A stretch of DNA of 64,000 nucleotides from Balneolaceae bacterium (GCA_034521495.1 JAXHMK010000014.1:62001-126000), one strand, 5' to 3'. Shown: positions 27,918-36,869, counted from the first letter of the stretch. Notes: generated from the letters alone by a model not told the origin. Numbers and translations are program-made.

Positions 27918-28223
27918 ATGGGTAAAAAGAAAACACGAAAAAGTTATAGTAAGCAGTACAAACTGGATGTGATCCAACAGAGTTATCTACGAGATAATAT
28001 CAGTGAACTGGCCTCAGAGCTGGGATTACGTCCTGCCCTGATTTACAAATGGAGAGCTGCCTATGGCGGGGGATCCCCGAATGCGTTTCCAGGAAAGGGT
28101 GTGGAGAAGCTATCCGCTGAACAAGCCGAACTACAGCGAATCAAAGCAGAGAATGCCGAGCTTCGCATGGAACGCGATATTTTAAAAAAGGCCATTGGCA
28201 TCTTCGGCAAGACAAATGGATAA
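27918..28223 (+). CDS. IS3-family transposase OrfA
   Basis: The 101-residue protein has an N-terminal HTH_Tnp_1 motif (YSKQYKLDVIQQSYLRDNISELASELGLRPALIYKWRAAYG). A leucine-zipper-like helix follows (ELQRIKAENAELRMERDILKKAIGIF). The codons TTA AAA AAG at 28182-28190 form the slippery heptamer A AAA AAG in the zero frame. A -1 shift there leads directly into the orfB frame with no stop, producing the OrfAB fusion that is the active transposase in this family. Confidence 0.9.
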   Translation: MGKKKTRKSYSKQYKLDVIQQSYLRDNISELASELGLRPALIYKWRAAYGGGSPNAFPGKGVEKLSAEQAELQRIKAENAELRMERDILKKAIGIFGKTNG

Positions 28224-29095
28224 TCTTTGAGTTTATGGCAGATCACGCACACAACTTTTCCATTACGAAGATGTCGCAGGTATTTCAAGTAAGCCGAAGT
28301 GGCTACTACAGCTGGCTGGGGCGTAGCCCCTCCAGGCGAGCTGCTGAGAACGGGCGGCTACGCAAGCAGATCCGGCGGATATGGAAGTCCTCAAAGCGAA
28401 AGTACGGCTCCCCGCGTATTCATCGGCAGCTGGTCGCTGAAGGCTGGACCGTTTCCCGGCAGCGTATTGCCCGGCTAATGAGAAAGATGGGTATTGCCAG
28501 CAACATCCGTAAAAAATGGGTTAAAACCACCGATTCCAATCACCGCTGGCCAGTGGCAGCTAACCTGTTGGATCGAAATTTTACTCCTGATGGATTGTCA
28601 CAGGTGTGGGTGAGTGATATTACCTATATCCCTACTCGGCAGGGTTGGTTGTATTTAACCACGGTGATGGATCTTGGTGATCGTCAGATCCTTGGATGGT
28701 CCCTGAGTGATGGGATGAGCGCCCGGCAAACCAGCATGGCCGCTTTTAAGCAGGCTGTGGTACGGCGCAAACCCAAAAAAGATATGCTCTATCATTCCGA
28801 CCAGGGAGTTCAGTACGCCTGTGAAGATTTTACGAAGATGTTGAGCAAATACAGCATCACGCAAAGTATGAGCCGAAAAGGGAACTGTTGGGATAATGCC
28901 CCGGCGGAAAGCTTTTTTAAAACACTCAAATACGAACTGGACATGCCCGATCGCTACGAGAGCTATCAGCAGGCCAGAACAGCTATTTTTGAGTTTATTG
29001 AGATCTGGTACAATAGAAAACGACTGCACTCGGCACTTAACTATCAAAGCCCGGTACAGGCTGAACAAAAACTAAAACACAAACAAGCTGCATGA
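28190..29095 (+). CDS. IS3-family transposase OrfB (frameshift product domain)
   Basis: The frame is open from the slippery site at 28184-28190; an internal ATG lies at 28235. The rve-type integrase core has all three DDE residues: WVSDITYIPTRQGW (Asp), MLYHSDQGVQYACEDF (Asp) and CWDNAPAESFFKTLKYE (Glu). It also has HTH_21-type YGSPRIHRQL upstream. The enzyme catalyses the copy-out-paste-in transposition known for IS3. No inactivating change is visible. Confidence 0.92.
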   Translation, partial: GHWHLRQDKWIIFEFMADHAHNFSITKMSQVFQVSRSGYYSWLGRSPSRRAAENGRLRKQIRRIWKSSKRKYGSPRIHRQLVAEGWTVSRQRIARLMRKMGIASNIRKKWVKTTDSNHRWPVAANLLDRNFTPDGLSQVWVSDITYIPTRQGWLYLTTVMDLGDRQILGWSLSDGMSARQTSMAAFKQAVVRRKPKKDMLYHSDQGVQYACEDFTKMLSKYSITQSMSRKGNCWDNAPAESFFKTLKYELDMPDRYESYQQARTAIFEFIEIWYNRKRLHSALNYQSPVQAEQKLKHKQAA

Positions 29096-29128
29096 GTCTC
29101 TTAACTAACTGTCCACTTTTTTGTAGCA

Positions 29129-30112
29129 ATCTTACCCCGAAGGGGTGGTCAGTCAGTAGCCCGCGGCAAAAACACGAGCGTTGCGATGTGTTTGCAGCCG
29201 TGGGACAGAGACGCCCACACCACCAGATGCCCCGAGGCTGGAAACGTGAATTGATAATGACAAATGAATTCGAGGGGCTGCGTATTGGTTCAATGTCTAA
29301 CGTTTAAGGTTCAAGGTTGACCAAAATACAGAACTTTAAACCTTAGACCTGAAACCTGAAACCTTAAACCTATTGAGAGGCTGCATTGACAAACGTTGAC
29401 AGGATTCTTCCCTGAATCGCGGAGATCCCTCACATCCGTTCGGGATGACAGGGACGGGGGTTGGATTCGGCGGGCACAACGTTCTGATGTTGAACCCGGT
29501 TTCGACCCGCCCGCCGGGAAGATGTTTAAGGTCTAAAGTTCAAGGTTTAAGGTTTGAAAAATTTAAAACTTAAACCTTACCCGCAGTTGAGATCTCCACA
29601 CCGTTGTTCAGGGATGGGCGGTACCAACGGCAGGGAATCACTGGCACGTTTGGAGATTCCGGCTCGGAGGCCGGAATGAGAAACTTCTTAGATCTAAAAT
29701 CTGCATTCAAAACTCTTCATTCATGTCTACCCCAACTCCGGGTTTGCTCCGTACCAACTCCGCAAAATTAGAGAGTTGGTCCATCTTTGATGGATCGTTG
29801 TTTAAGTTCGATGCTCATATAAGATTAGATCCCTGTGCATGTACATTATTTAGGCATTTCCTTAAAAGTAATTATAACAGAAGAGACAGGAGCCGCTATA
29901 AGAATTTAACTGATAGCAGTTGAACAGCTTACTTCATCAATAGCTCTGGAAGAAACCGGCAAAAACCGGAATGAAGTGGAAAGAACCGGAGATCGGCCTC
30001 TGCAGAGTTTGCGGGGCTTGTTTTTGATTTTAGATTGGCCGCTGAACTCACGGGAGCAGGGTGTTAACTCATCCGGTTTTCGTGTAACCCTTTAATTCAA
30101 ACCATATATATT
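29129..30112. repeat. Composite repeat block before DUF6266 gene
   Basis: The remainder of the IS3-interrupted R1 unit (to 29282) is followed by heptad tracts (29292-29375 and 29521-29582) and an R2 repeat (29468-29518). A segment 'gatctccacaccgttgttcaggg' also found at 36710 comes next. The short frame at 29723-29923 has no domain and I do not believe it is a gene. The last ~180 bp, before 30113, should contain the DUF6266 promoter. Confidence 0.6.
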
Positions 30113-30754
30113 ATGGCTAAACTTAGTTCTGGTATCCTGGGAGGAATCTCAGGCACAGTAGGAAATGTAGTCGGTGGACGCTGGCGCGGAATCGACTACA
30201 TACGATCGAAACCGGCAACGGTGAATAATCCAAACACGGTAGCGCAGAAAACCCAACGGCTTAAATTTAAGCTGGTAGGGCAATTTCTGAAAAGTATCCG
30301 CCCGTTTGTAAATATTGGCTTCAAGAATTCGGCCAATAAGCGAACGGCGATGAATGCTGCAATGTCAGTCAACCTTAAGCAAGCCATCACAGGCGACTAC
30401 CCGGACCTGGGAATCGCCCCAGAACAGGTAGAGGTTGCCACCGGTGATCTCTATGGTGCGGATACGTTTGACATGGATTTGTCAACTGCTGGATCGGTAA
30501 CGATCACGTGGAGTAATAATGCCGGTATCGGCAGGGCTGCCAATACCGATGCAGCGATGATTCTCCTGTACAACACAGATACAGGAGCGGTTACCTATAA
30601 CCTTCACGGGGCTTCTCGTGAAGATGGAACCCTGGAACTCACCATTCCCAGCGGATGGAGTGGGGCAAACATTGCCGGTTACCTGGCCTTTCGGTCGGAG
30701 ACGAACCGCGATGTTTCCAATGGGATCTTTATCGGGGAGGATACCGCTGCCTGA
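30113..30754 (+). CDS. DUF6266 family protein
   Basis: The 213-residue protein starts MAKLSSGILGGISGTVGNVVGGRWRGIDYIRS, then NPNTVAQKTQRLKFKLVGQFLKSI. This is the hallmark N-terminus of the DUF6266 proteins common in Bacteroidota. A C-terminal beta-rich half follows (VTITWSNNAGIGRAANTDAAMILLYN). The function of the family is not known to me; it has no signal peptide here. It stands alone and is followed by a strong intrinsic terminator, so it is a single-gene transcript. Confidence 0.85.
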   Translation: MAKLSSGILGGISGTVGNVVGGRWRGIDYIRSKPATVNNPNTVAQKTQRLKFKLVGQFLKSIRPFVNIGFKNSANKRTAMNAAMSVNLKQAITGDYPDLGIAPEQVEVATGDLYGADTFDMDLSTAGSVTITWSNNAGIGRAANTDAAMILLYNTDTGAVTYNLHGASREDGTLELTIPSGWSGANIAGYLAFRSETNRDVSNGIFIGEDTAA

Positions 30755-30803
30755 TCGATATCGATATCTTTATTCTGATTTCGATTTCGACAACAGGTAA
30801 AGG

Positions 30804-30835
30804 CGGCTTCAGTTAATTCTGAAGCCGTTTTTTTT
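30804..30835 (+). terminator. Rho-independent terminator of the DUF6266 gene
   Basis: A perfect 9-bp stem cggcttcag/ctgaagccg with a 6-nt loop is followed by eight T residues, about 50 bp after the stop codon. Confidence 0.92.
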
Positions 30836-30925
30836 ATCTTATTCATTTCTATTTACGTGCCAAACATCATTCAGAATCGTTGATTTGTCGCGGTTGGGAC
30901 CAACGGAATTGGTCCCCCTTGGTCC

Positions 30926-31444
30926 CTGACATTACCCATAAAATCTCACTTTTTGAGATGATATCTTTATCAAGGTTTATTGGAAAGGTTGAGAATCATT
31001 CATAAAAATAAGTTATCAACCTTAACGGTCACCTTGTTCATCCCGACGCTTCGGGACGAACCAAAAATTCAAGGCGGCGAAACAATTGGCGGCGGTCACT
31101 GAATCTCTGCTACCTTTTATCAATGGTCCACCGCGTTTATCGCTTGTTAACATCGTTAAGAGCCGGTATGATAAAAGGTCCCCGCAGATCTTCAGGCTCC
31201 CTCAATCCGCCAATTCTTTCGAGGCCGGACTTGTTTAACACTAAAATAAATGTCAACTTTATACGGCAATAAACAGATATTGAAGTACCTATTATTCCTC
31301 TTTCAAAAAAGCTTACTGTGCATCTCTTTTCAAAATATTAAACGGATATTTTGTTAAAAAAACCATAACAGTTTTAAGTCAAACATTACCAATATTTTAA
31401 GTAGCATGAATTGGTCATATAAAAAATTACATGGGTAATGTCAG
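30926..31444 (+). mobile_element. MITE-like element, copy 3 (most diverged)
   Basis: It shares the 14-bp terminal inverted repeats, has the 10-bp direct repeat cccttggtcc on both sides, and sits upstream of the Argonaute operon. Its 3' third differs from the other copies at many positions. The central ~150 nt, with the nested inverted repeats, differs at only a few. Confidence 0.88.
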
Positions 31445-32005
31445 CCCTTGGTCCCCTTCCGTCAGTGGACGGATAAAATGAATGTAGACAGAGCTGTTCC
31501 CTGAATCGACGAGATCCCTCGGTTCCGCCTCGAAAAACACTCGGCTTCACTCCCCGATAAAAAACATCGGGGCAGGCGGGATGACAGGGCGGGGGTTGGA
31601 TTCGGCGGGCACAACGTACTGATGTTGAGCATTGTTTTGTCTTGCCCGCCGTGATACGTTTTTTGATTGATTCATACCAAATAAGAAGCTGAGCTTCAGG
31701 CTACCGTTTCGAAGGAAGATCTTCGGAACGAGTAACGAGTAAGTCAAGGATGTCACTTGTGCCCACGTAAAGGGGCACAAGTGACGCTTCGCTCAACACT
31801 TGCGCCAGTAGGGGGTTATACTGTGGTTAGGATTCACAACAATAATACCCCCAAAAACTGGCACAAGTGACGCTTTGCTATCGGTTACCTCTCCCCGAGG
31901 TGTCGGTGTCGGGACACGCGAGAGGGGAGGTAATCAACTCACATTTTCGATAAAAATTCATTATTCTATTCGGGGAGACGGCTTTTTAAGAGACGAAATG
32001 TAAAT
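31445..32005. repeat. R2 repeat and REP-like double hairpin upstream of the Argonaute operon
   Basis: After an R2 unit (31603-31651) come two hairpins. The first has a perfect 12-bp stem, tcacttgtgccc/gggcacaagtga (31753-31764 with 31773-31784). The second has a 13-bp stem with one mismatch (31797-31809 with 31857-31869) that encloses ggggg/ccccc. Each is followed by nearly the same text, gtgacgcttcgct (31781) and gtgacgctttgct (31867). This resembles REP/BIME doublets. The operon promoter should lie in 31900-32000; no clear boxes were found. Confidence 0.7.
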
Positions 32006-33355
32006 ATGGAATACGAGGAGATATACGCGAACGGGGTTCGGAAACTCTTGTTTGGAGAGTACCGCCCGGAACATCTTTTGAGACGGTATCGCAAAGAGGA
32101 GGGGCAGCTTTTTCACCGACTTTTAACGAAACCGGATATCCCATCGGCCTACCTGAAATTTACGCCAGCTGTGAACATACGTTGGCTACATGCGGAAATG
32201 AATAATCAGACAGAACAATGGCCGTCTGATTATTTCCATATCCCCGATACTTATCCTGAGCCGGGTCATATCCTCTCGACGTTCTACCGGGCCTACATTT
32301 GGTGTGAGCTTCGAATGGTGATTCTTGCGTTGTCGGCGAAGCAATCTGATACATCTGTTCCGGTAGAAGTGCTCAGATATGAACTGATTACTCTTCTTGA
32401 GTCCTGGCAGGATTTATTGATTGAGTGTCATGAACGCCTTCAGTTACGGAAGGCGGGAACTCATAATGAGAGTTTTGAGTCTGGTAAGCTGATAGAACAC
32501 CTACAGATCTATCTCTGGAAACGGTTATTTGTAAGTCTCGAAATATCCATTTATGAACTTCAGATACGGTTTCCGCTGATTCCGAATGACAGAATGCTGA
32601 CTCGTGAAGAACTCTACCTGCAACAGCTTGAGCAACCGGTTCCGGATGAAACTCCTTATGTACAAACCGTTGCCCGAACCCGGATGGAGCTGCAACATCT
32701 CATTCACAAAGAGAATGCCCCGGAGCAGATCGATTCACTTATTGCTGATATTCAGTCTGAGCTTTCTGTCCACTCTGATAAAGAGTTGCGACATGTACTC
32801 TGCGAATCCATGCGGCTGTTGGAAAATGCAAGGCTTTGTGCCGGACTGATCCAAGAAAATAATAAAACAGGTCTCTCGGATATCCTCAACGAGAAGAAAA
32901 ATGGTGACCGGATCTCACATCTGATTGGAATTCTGCAGGAGGGCAGAACACAATCGTCAAAAGAGAAAGCAGATCTGCACAAAGTGATGCGGTCTATGAA
33001 TGAATACAGGGTTCTTTTTGCAACCGGGAAATCTGAACATGACGAGATCCAATCGGAAGCGGTGCAGTTGATACGGATGATTGACAACTATTTTACGGAG
33101 CCGCATTCAACAGCCTATTCTCAAGACAGAACTCTTCAGATAAGCCCGAAACATGCAAAAGAGAATTTGCTGGACCGGTATGTGGATGTGGACGAGATCA
33201 GAAAGAAGATTGGAGTGCATCATAAAACGATGAAAAAATACCTGGGTAAAAGCGGTGCAGAGGTGATAGAATTTTCACCGCAGCGGCAACTGATCCATGA
33301 AGATGAAGTAGAGAAATTTCTAAACTATCACAAGAAGATCAAACAAACACAATGA
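32006..33355 (+). CDS. Unrecognised helical protein with C-terminal HTH-like segment, pAgo partner
   Basis: This 449-residue protein matches no family I know. It appears almost entirely helical, soluble, with no signal peptide or TM and no TIR, Sir2 or nuclease motif of the known short-pAgo effectors. Residues ~110-190 and ~215-370 look like helical bundles rich in Glu/Leu/Arg. Residues ~388-445 (DRYVDVDEIRKKIGVHHKTM, KKYLGKSGAEVIEF, LIHEDEVEKFLNYHKK) resemble an excisionase/HTH_17-type DNA-binding module: 'D-V-x-E-I-x-x-x-x-G-V-x-x-x-T-x-x-x-Y' then 'I-x-E-x-x-V-x-x-F'. It overlaps the Argonaute gene by 4 bp (ATGA), so the two are translationally coupled and probably interact. Effector or guide-loading roles are speculation. 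Confidence 0.7.
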   Translation: MEYEEIYANGVRKLLFGEYRPEHLLRRYRKEEGQLFHRLLTKPDIPSAYLKFTPAVNIRWLHAEMNNQTEQWPSDYFHIPDTYPEPGHILSTFYRAYIWCELRMVILALSAKQSDTSVPVEVLRYELITLLESWQDLLIECHERLQLRKAGTHNESFESGKLIEHLQIYLWKRLFVSLEISIYELQIRFPLIPNDRMLTREELYLQQLEQPVPDETPYVQTVARTRMELQHLIHKENAPEQIDSLIADIQSELSVHSDKELRHVLCESMRLLENARLCAGLIQENNKTGLSDILNEKKNGDRISHLIGILQEGRTQSSKEKADLHKVMRSMNEYRVLFATGKSEHDEIQSEAVQLIRMIDNYFTEPHSTAYSQDRTLQISPKHAKENLLDRYVDVDEIRKKIGVHHKTMKKYLGKSGAEVIEFSPQRQLIHEDEVEKFLNYHKKIKQTQ

Positions 33356-35424
33356 GTCAATCATCAGGCCTTACATTAAACCTCATCCCTCTGCAGGGCG
33401 ATTCGAAAAAAGTCTTTCAATTTTATAAAGAGAAAAGGAGTGATGGTGATGTTCCTCTTGAACCGAATGAATTTCCCGAAATGATTGATAAGAGGCACGG
33501 AGACTCCAGATTGTATACGGATTTTTCGGACGAGGATGCTGATATTACATTTGAATTGAGTTTTAAAGACGCACCCTTTTTCGCCAAGCATTACCTGAAT
33601 TACAGGTTCTTTGAGTGGTTTCGGAAACGGGAGGAGGTGCGGATGATTCGAACGGACTTCGTGGGAAACCTGGAGCTCTATTTTTTGATCAAAAAAGGAA
33701 AGGAAAAGAATGTTGGGGTTTTTGACTGTTTTAAAGTGCGGGGAGGATACGGGCGATGTACAGACGGATTTGAGTGTACGGTTATCTACGATGGGATGAA
33801 ACAGGTGTGGCTTCGGCCGGTTTATGAGTATCCCGGTGAGACGACCGATATTAAGACAGTTGCTTACGACAGATCCCTTCACTCCTACAAGCGTTTGATG
33901 GAGAGCGGAACGGCAGATACCAAAGAGGTTTATCCGGTGATTAACTACAAGATCAGGGAAATATTAGAGCTGCCCGGTTATCGGAAGAAAACAGGCAACA
34001 AAATTCGCCATTATACGGAAAAGATCGACTGGTTTTACAATCGCTTCATTGAATCGGAATTATTTCGGGATGAGTTTCAGCCGGACAGCAGCGGGTACTG
34101 GACCGTGCCGGAGAACAGAGTGCAACGGCTTCCCTTGTCATCGGCTGATCTTGAGTTTGGGAAAGGAGTTGTAGATCGTAATCCGTTCCAGGGATTGAAA
34201 GAGGGCGGACCTTATCAGCCGCCGGCAGTTGCTCATATGGAGTTGTTTATGATTGTACATGAATCGAGTACAAAAACGTTGGGAAATCGACTCTACATGG
34301 ATCTGAAAAAAGGCCGAGCATCTTTTCCCGGCTTGTCTGCCTTTGCCAAGATGCCTCTTCATATCCGTGACAAGAATATCACCTTCAAAAATGAAGATGA
34401 TCCTCTGCCGGAGATTCGAAAAGCATTGCGTGAGATGGAATTGAAAGAGCATATTCGATATGGTGCTATCTATATCAGCCCGATTGCCAAAGATGATCCC
34501 GACCCGGCCAGGCATGCGGTGTACTACCGTATGAAGGAGGAACTACTGAAATATGGTATTACCTCACAGACAATCTTCCGTGGGTCGATAATGGATTCTT
34601 CGTTTAACTTGTATCTGCCAAATATTGCCACAGCATTGGTGGCCAAGATGGGAGGGAGGCCCTGGTCGCTCAAACAGGAGACATCCAAAGAACTTGTGAT
34701 TGGGATTGGTGCATACAGACCTAACAAACTTCGAAAACGGTACCTGGGAAGTGCTTTTTGTTTTACACGGAACGGTGAGTTCAGGGGATTCGACTCTTTT
34801 ACGGCCGATGATGACATTAAACTGACCGGCTCAATACTGAAGGCAGTGAGAGATTTTCATAAAAAGAATGAGAATATGGAGCGCGTTATCATTCATTTTT
34901 ACAAGCAGATGAAACGGAGGGAGGCAAAAGAACTGCACCGCAAAATTAGGGAGCTGAACCTCGACGTACCCCTGGTTATTTTGACAATCCATAAGAGTGC
35001 TTCGCGCGACTTGATTCTATCCGACCGATCTGTTTCTCATCGGCTGCCGTTAAGTGGTACGTGGACCCGAATCGGAGATCGCCAGTTTCTTCTCTACAAT
35101 AACACCCGGTACGGTTTGCCGAATGACAAGATGAAATCCTATCACTATCCATTGAAGGTGAGGATAGACATTGCGGACAATTACAATAAAGAGGAGAAAT
35201 GGGAGGAGTATATCGAACGGTTAGATCAGAAATTAGAAGAGGAGGGATGGGTGGAAGAGCTGCTGCGGCAGGTGTATCAGTTCAGCCGCCTGGACTGGCA
35301 ATCCGTCAGCGTAACGACCACCCCGGTCACGGTGAAATACCCGGAGATGGTTGCCCGGCGGTTCCCATATTTTAAGAGCGAGACACTGCCGGAGTTCGGG
35401 AAACGGAATTTGTGGTTTTTGTGA
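33352..35424 (+). CDS. Prokaryotic Argonaute (MID-PIWI), catalytically degenerate
   Basis: The 690-residue protein has an N-terminal region (about 1-290) resembling the N/linker part of pAgos, with FGKGVVDRNPFQGLKEGGPY as the L2-like end. The MID domain (about 295-435) has YYRMKEELLKYGITSQ and NIATALVAKMGGRPW, which supply the Tyr-Lys...Gln...Lys set used to hold a 5'-phosphorylated guide. The PIWI domain (about 450-690) has IGIGAYR where active enzymes have G-x-D, and IIHFYKQMKRREAKEL where they have H-x-D. It ends QVYQFSRLDWQS, VTVKYPEMVARRFPYF, LWFL. The DEDX tetrad is therefore absent. It should bind guide and target without slicing and act through its partner. Confidence 0.88.
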   Translation: MSQSSGLTLNLIPLQGDSKKVFQFYKEKRSDGDVPLEPNEFPEMIDKRHGDSRLYTDFSDEDADITFELSFKDAPFFAKHYLNYRFFEWFRKREEVRMIRTDFVGNLELYFLIKKGKEKNVGVFDCFKVRGGYGRCTDGFECTVIYDGMKQVWLRPVYEYPGETTDIKTVAYDRSLHSYKRLMESGTADTKEVYPVINYKIREILELPGYRKKTGNKIRHYTEKIDWFYNRFIESELFRDEFQPDSSGYWTVPENRVQRLPLSSADLEFGKGVVDRNPFQGLKEGGPYQPPAVAHMELFMIVHESSTKTLGNRLYMDLKKGRASFPGLSAFAKMPLHIRDKNITFKNEDDPLPEIRKALREMELKEHIRYGAIYISPIAKDDPDPARHAVYYRMKEELLKYGITSQTIFRGSIMDSSFNLYLPNIATALVAKMGGRPWSLKQETSKELVIGIGAYRPNKLRKRYLGSAFCFTRNGEFRGFDSFTADDDIKLTGSILKAVRDFHKKNENMERVIIHFYKQMKRREAKELHRKIRELNLDVPLVILTIHKSASRDLILSDRSVSHRLPLSGTWTRIGDRQFLLYNNTRYGLPNDKMKSYHYPLKVRIDIADNYNKEEKWEEYIERLDQKLEEEGWVEELLRQVYQFSRLDWQSVSVTTTPVTVKYPEMVARRFPYFKSETLPEFGKRNLWFL

Positions 35425-35443
35425 GAACCCACCCCTTGGTCCC

Positions 35444-35965
35444 CTGACATTACCCATAAAATCTCAATTTTTAAGATGATATCTTTATCAAGGTTTATTG
35501 GAAAGGTTGAATATCATTCATAATAATAGGCTATCAACCGTAACGTTCACCTTGTTCATCCTGATGCTTCGGAACAAAAGAACCAAAAATTCAAGGCGGT
35601 GAAAGAATTGGCGGCGGTCACTGAATCTCTGCTACCTTTTATCAATGGTCCACCGCGTTTATAGCTTGTTAACATCGTTAAGAGCCGGTATGATAAAAGG
35701 TCTCCGCAGATCTTCAGGCTCCCTCAATCCGCCAATTCTTTCGAGGCCGGAGTTGTTCTGACCCTAAAATAAATCAACTCTAAAACGGCAATGAATGGAT
35801 GTTGAAGCACCTATTATTCTTCTTTCAAAAAGCGTATTGCAAATCTATTTTTAAAATGATAAACGGATATTTTTCGAAAATATACCTAACAGCTTTAAGT
35901 CAAGCATTACCAATACTTTACATAGACTAAATTAGTCATATTTGAAATTACATGGGTAATGTCAG
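35444..35965 (+). mobile_element. MITE-like element, copy 4
   Basis: It begins 19 bp after the Argonaute stop codon. It has 14-bp terminal inverted repeats and a 10-bp direct repeat ccttggtccc on both sides, with the perfect 14-bp internal inverted repeat as in copy 1. It is again inserted into an R4 hairpin, whose right half continues at 35966-36022. Together with copy 3 it brackets the Argonaute operon in the same orientation. Confidence 0.9.
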
Positions 35966-36869
35966 CCTTGGTCCCCTCCCTATTCCCGACACAAAATACG
36001 TGTCGTGAACAAGGAGGGGAGATGTGTTGAAAGTTTACCCGTCTGACCGCTTAGAGCGTTCTGACGGGTATCCGTGGCAATTTCCCAAAGATTGCCCCGG
36101 CAATCCAACCCCGAAGGGGTGGTCAGACAGTAGCCCGCGGCAAAAACACGAGCGTTGCGATGTGAGCGGTTCAATGTTTAAGGTTTAATGTTCAAGGTTG
36201 ACAACAACAGTATACAGTTGACAATAAACAGTTGACAAAAAACAGTTGACAAAATATGATTTATCAGCAATCAGCAATCAGCAATCAGCAATCAGCAATC
36301 AGCAATCAGCAATCAGCAAACAGTTGACAGTAGGCAAAAAGCAGTTGACAAACGGTTAACAGTATGCAATTGACAATAAGCAAGTAACTAAATAATGTTT
36401 ATCCACAATCCACAATTCACAAACCCCAAACTTTAAACTTTAGACTTGAAACCTTAAACCCACTGCGAGGGGCTGCGGTGATGAACGTTGTCAAGGATTC
36501 TGCCCATATTGATGAGATCCCTCGGTTCCGCCTCGAAAAAACACTCGGCTTCACTCGGGATGACAGGGACGGGGGTTGGATTCGGCGGGCACAACGTTTT
36601 GATATTGAACCCGGTTTTGTCTTGCCCGCCGGGAACATGTTTAAGGTCTAAAGTTCAAGGTTTAAGGTTTGAAACATTAAACCTTGAACCTTAGACGCAG
36701 TTGAGATCTCCACACATTGTTCAGGAGTGGTCGGTATCAATGGCACGGATCCCTGGTTCAAGCCTGCCCCGGGAATGCGGGGTCCGGAAGAACGGTAATG
36801 ATGTTTTGTGCAATACATATTGAAATAGTACATTATAAAAGTGTTGATAATTACAGTTAATACTCCTCT
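35966..36869. repeat. Composite repeat block with heptamer array
   Basis: The stretch contains the right half of R4, a truncated R1 unit (36089-36165), and a heptad tract built on cagttga (36200-36260). Eight copies of tcagcaa follow (36263-36319). Further heptads come next, then the intact IS110 target text gagatccctcggttcc (36514-36529) and an R2 repeat (36582-36632). No gene is seen before 36870. Confidence 0.8.

Larger units (their letters stand above)
27856..29128 (+). mobile_element. IS3-family insertion sequence
   Basis: The ends are TGCTACATTTCAGTGGACA on the left and the related inverted sequence TGTCCACTTTTTTGTAGCA on the right, with the TG...CA termini usual for IS3. The left flank (..caatctgaacc) and right flank (atcttacccc) are two parts of an R1 unit, so the element interrupted an R1 repeat. 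A clear target duplication could not be fixed. It contains overlapping orfA/orfB. Confidence 0.85.

Noticed and set aside
31753-31880. Intrinsic terminator for the upstream region
   Set aside because: The hairpins are not followed by a T-run, and the doubled arrangement with a repeated 3' tail fits a REP-like element better.
32006-33355. TIR-APAZ or Sir2-APAZ assignment for the pAgo partner
   Set aside because: The length (~450 aa) and position fit, but no TIR or Sir2 motif is visible. APAZ-like L2 text is found in the Argonaute protein itself instead.
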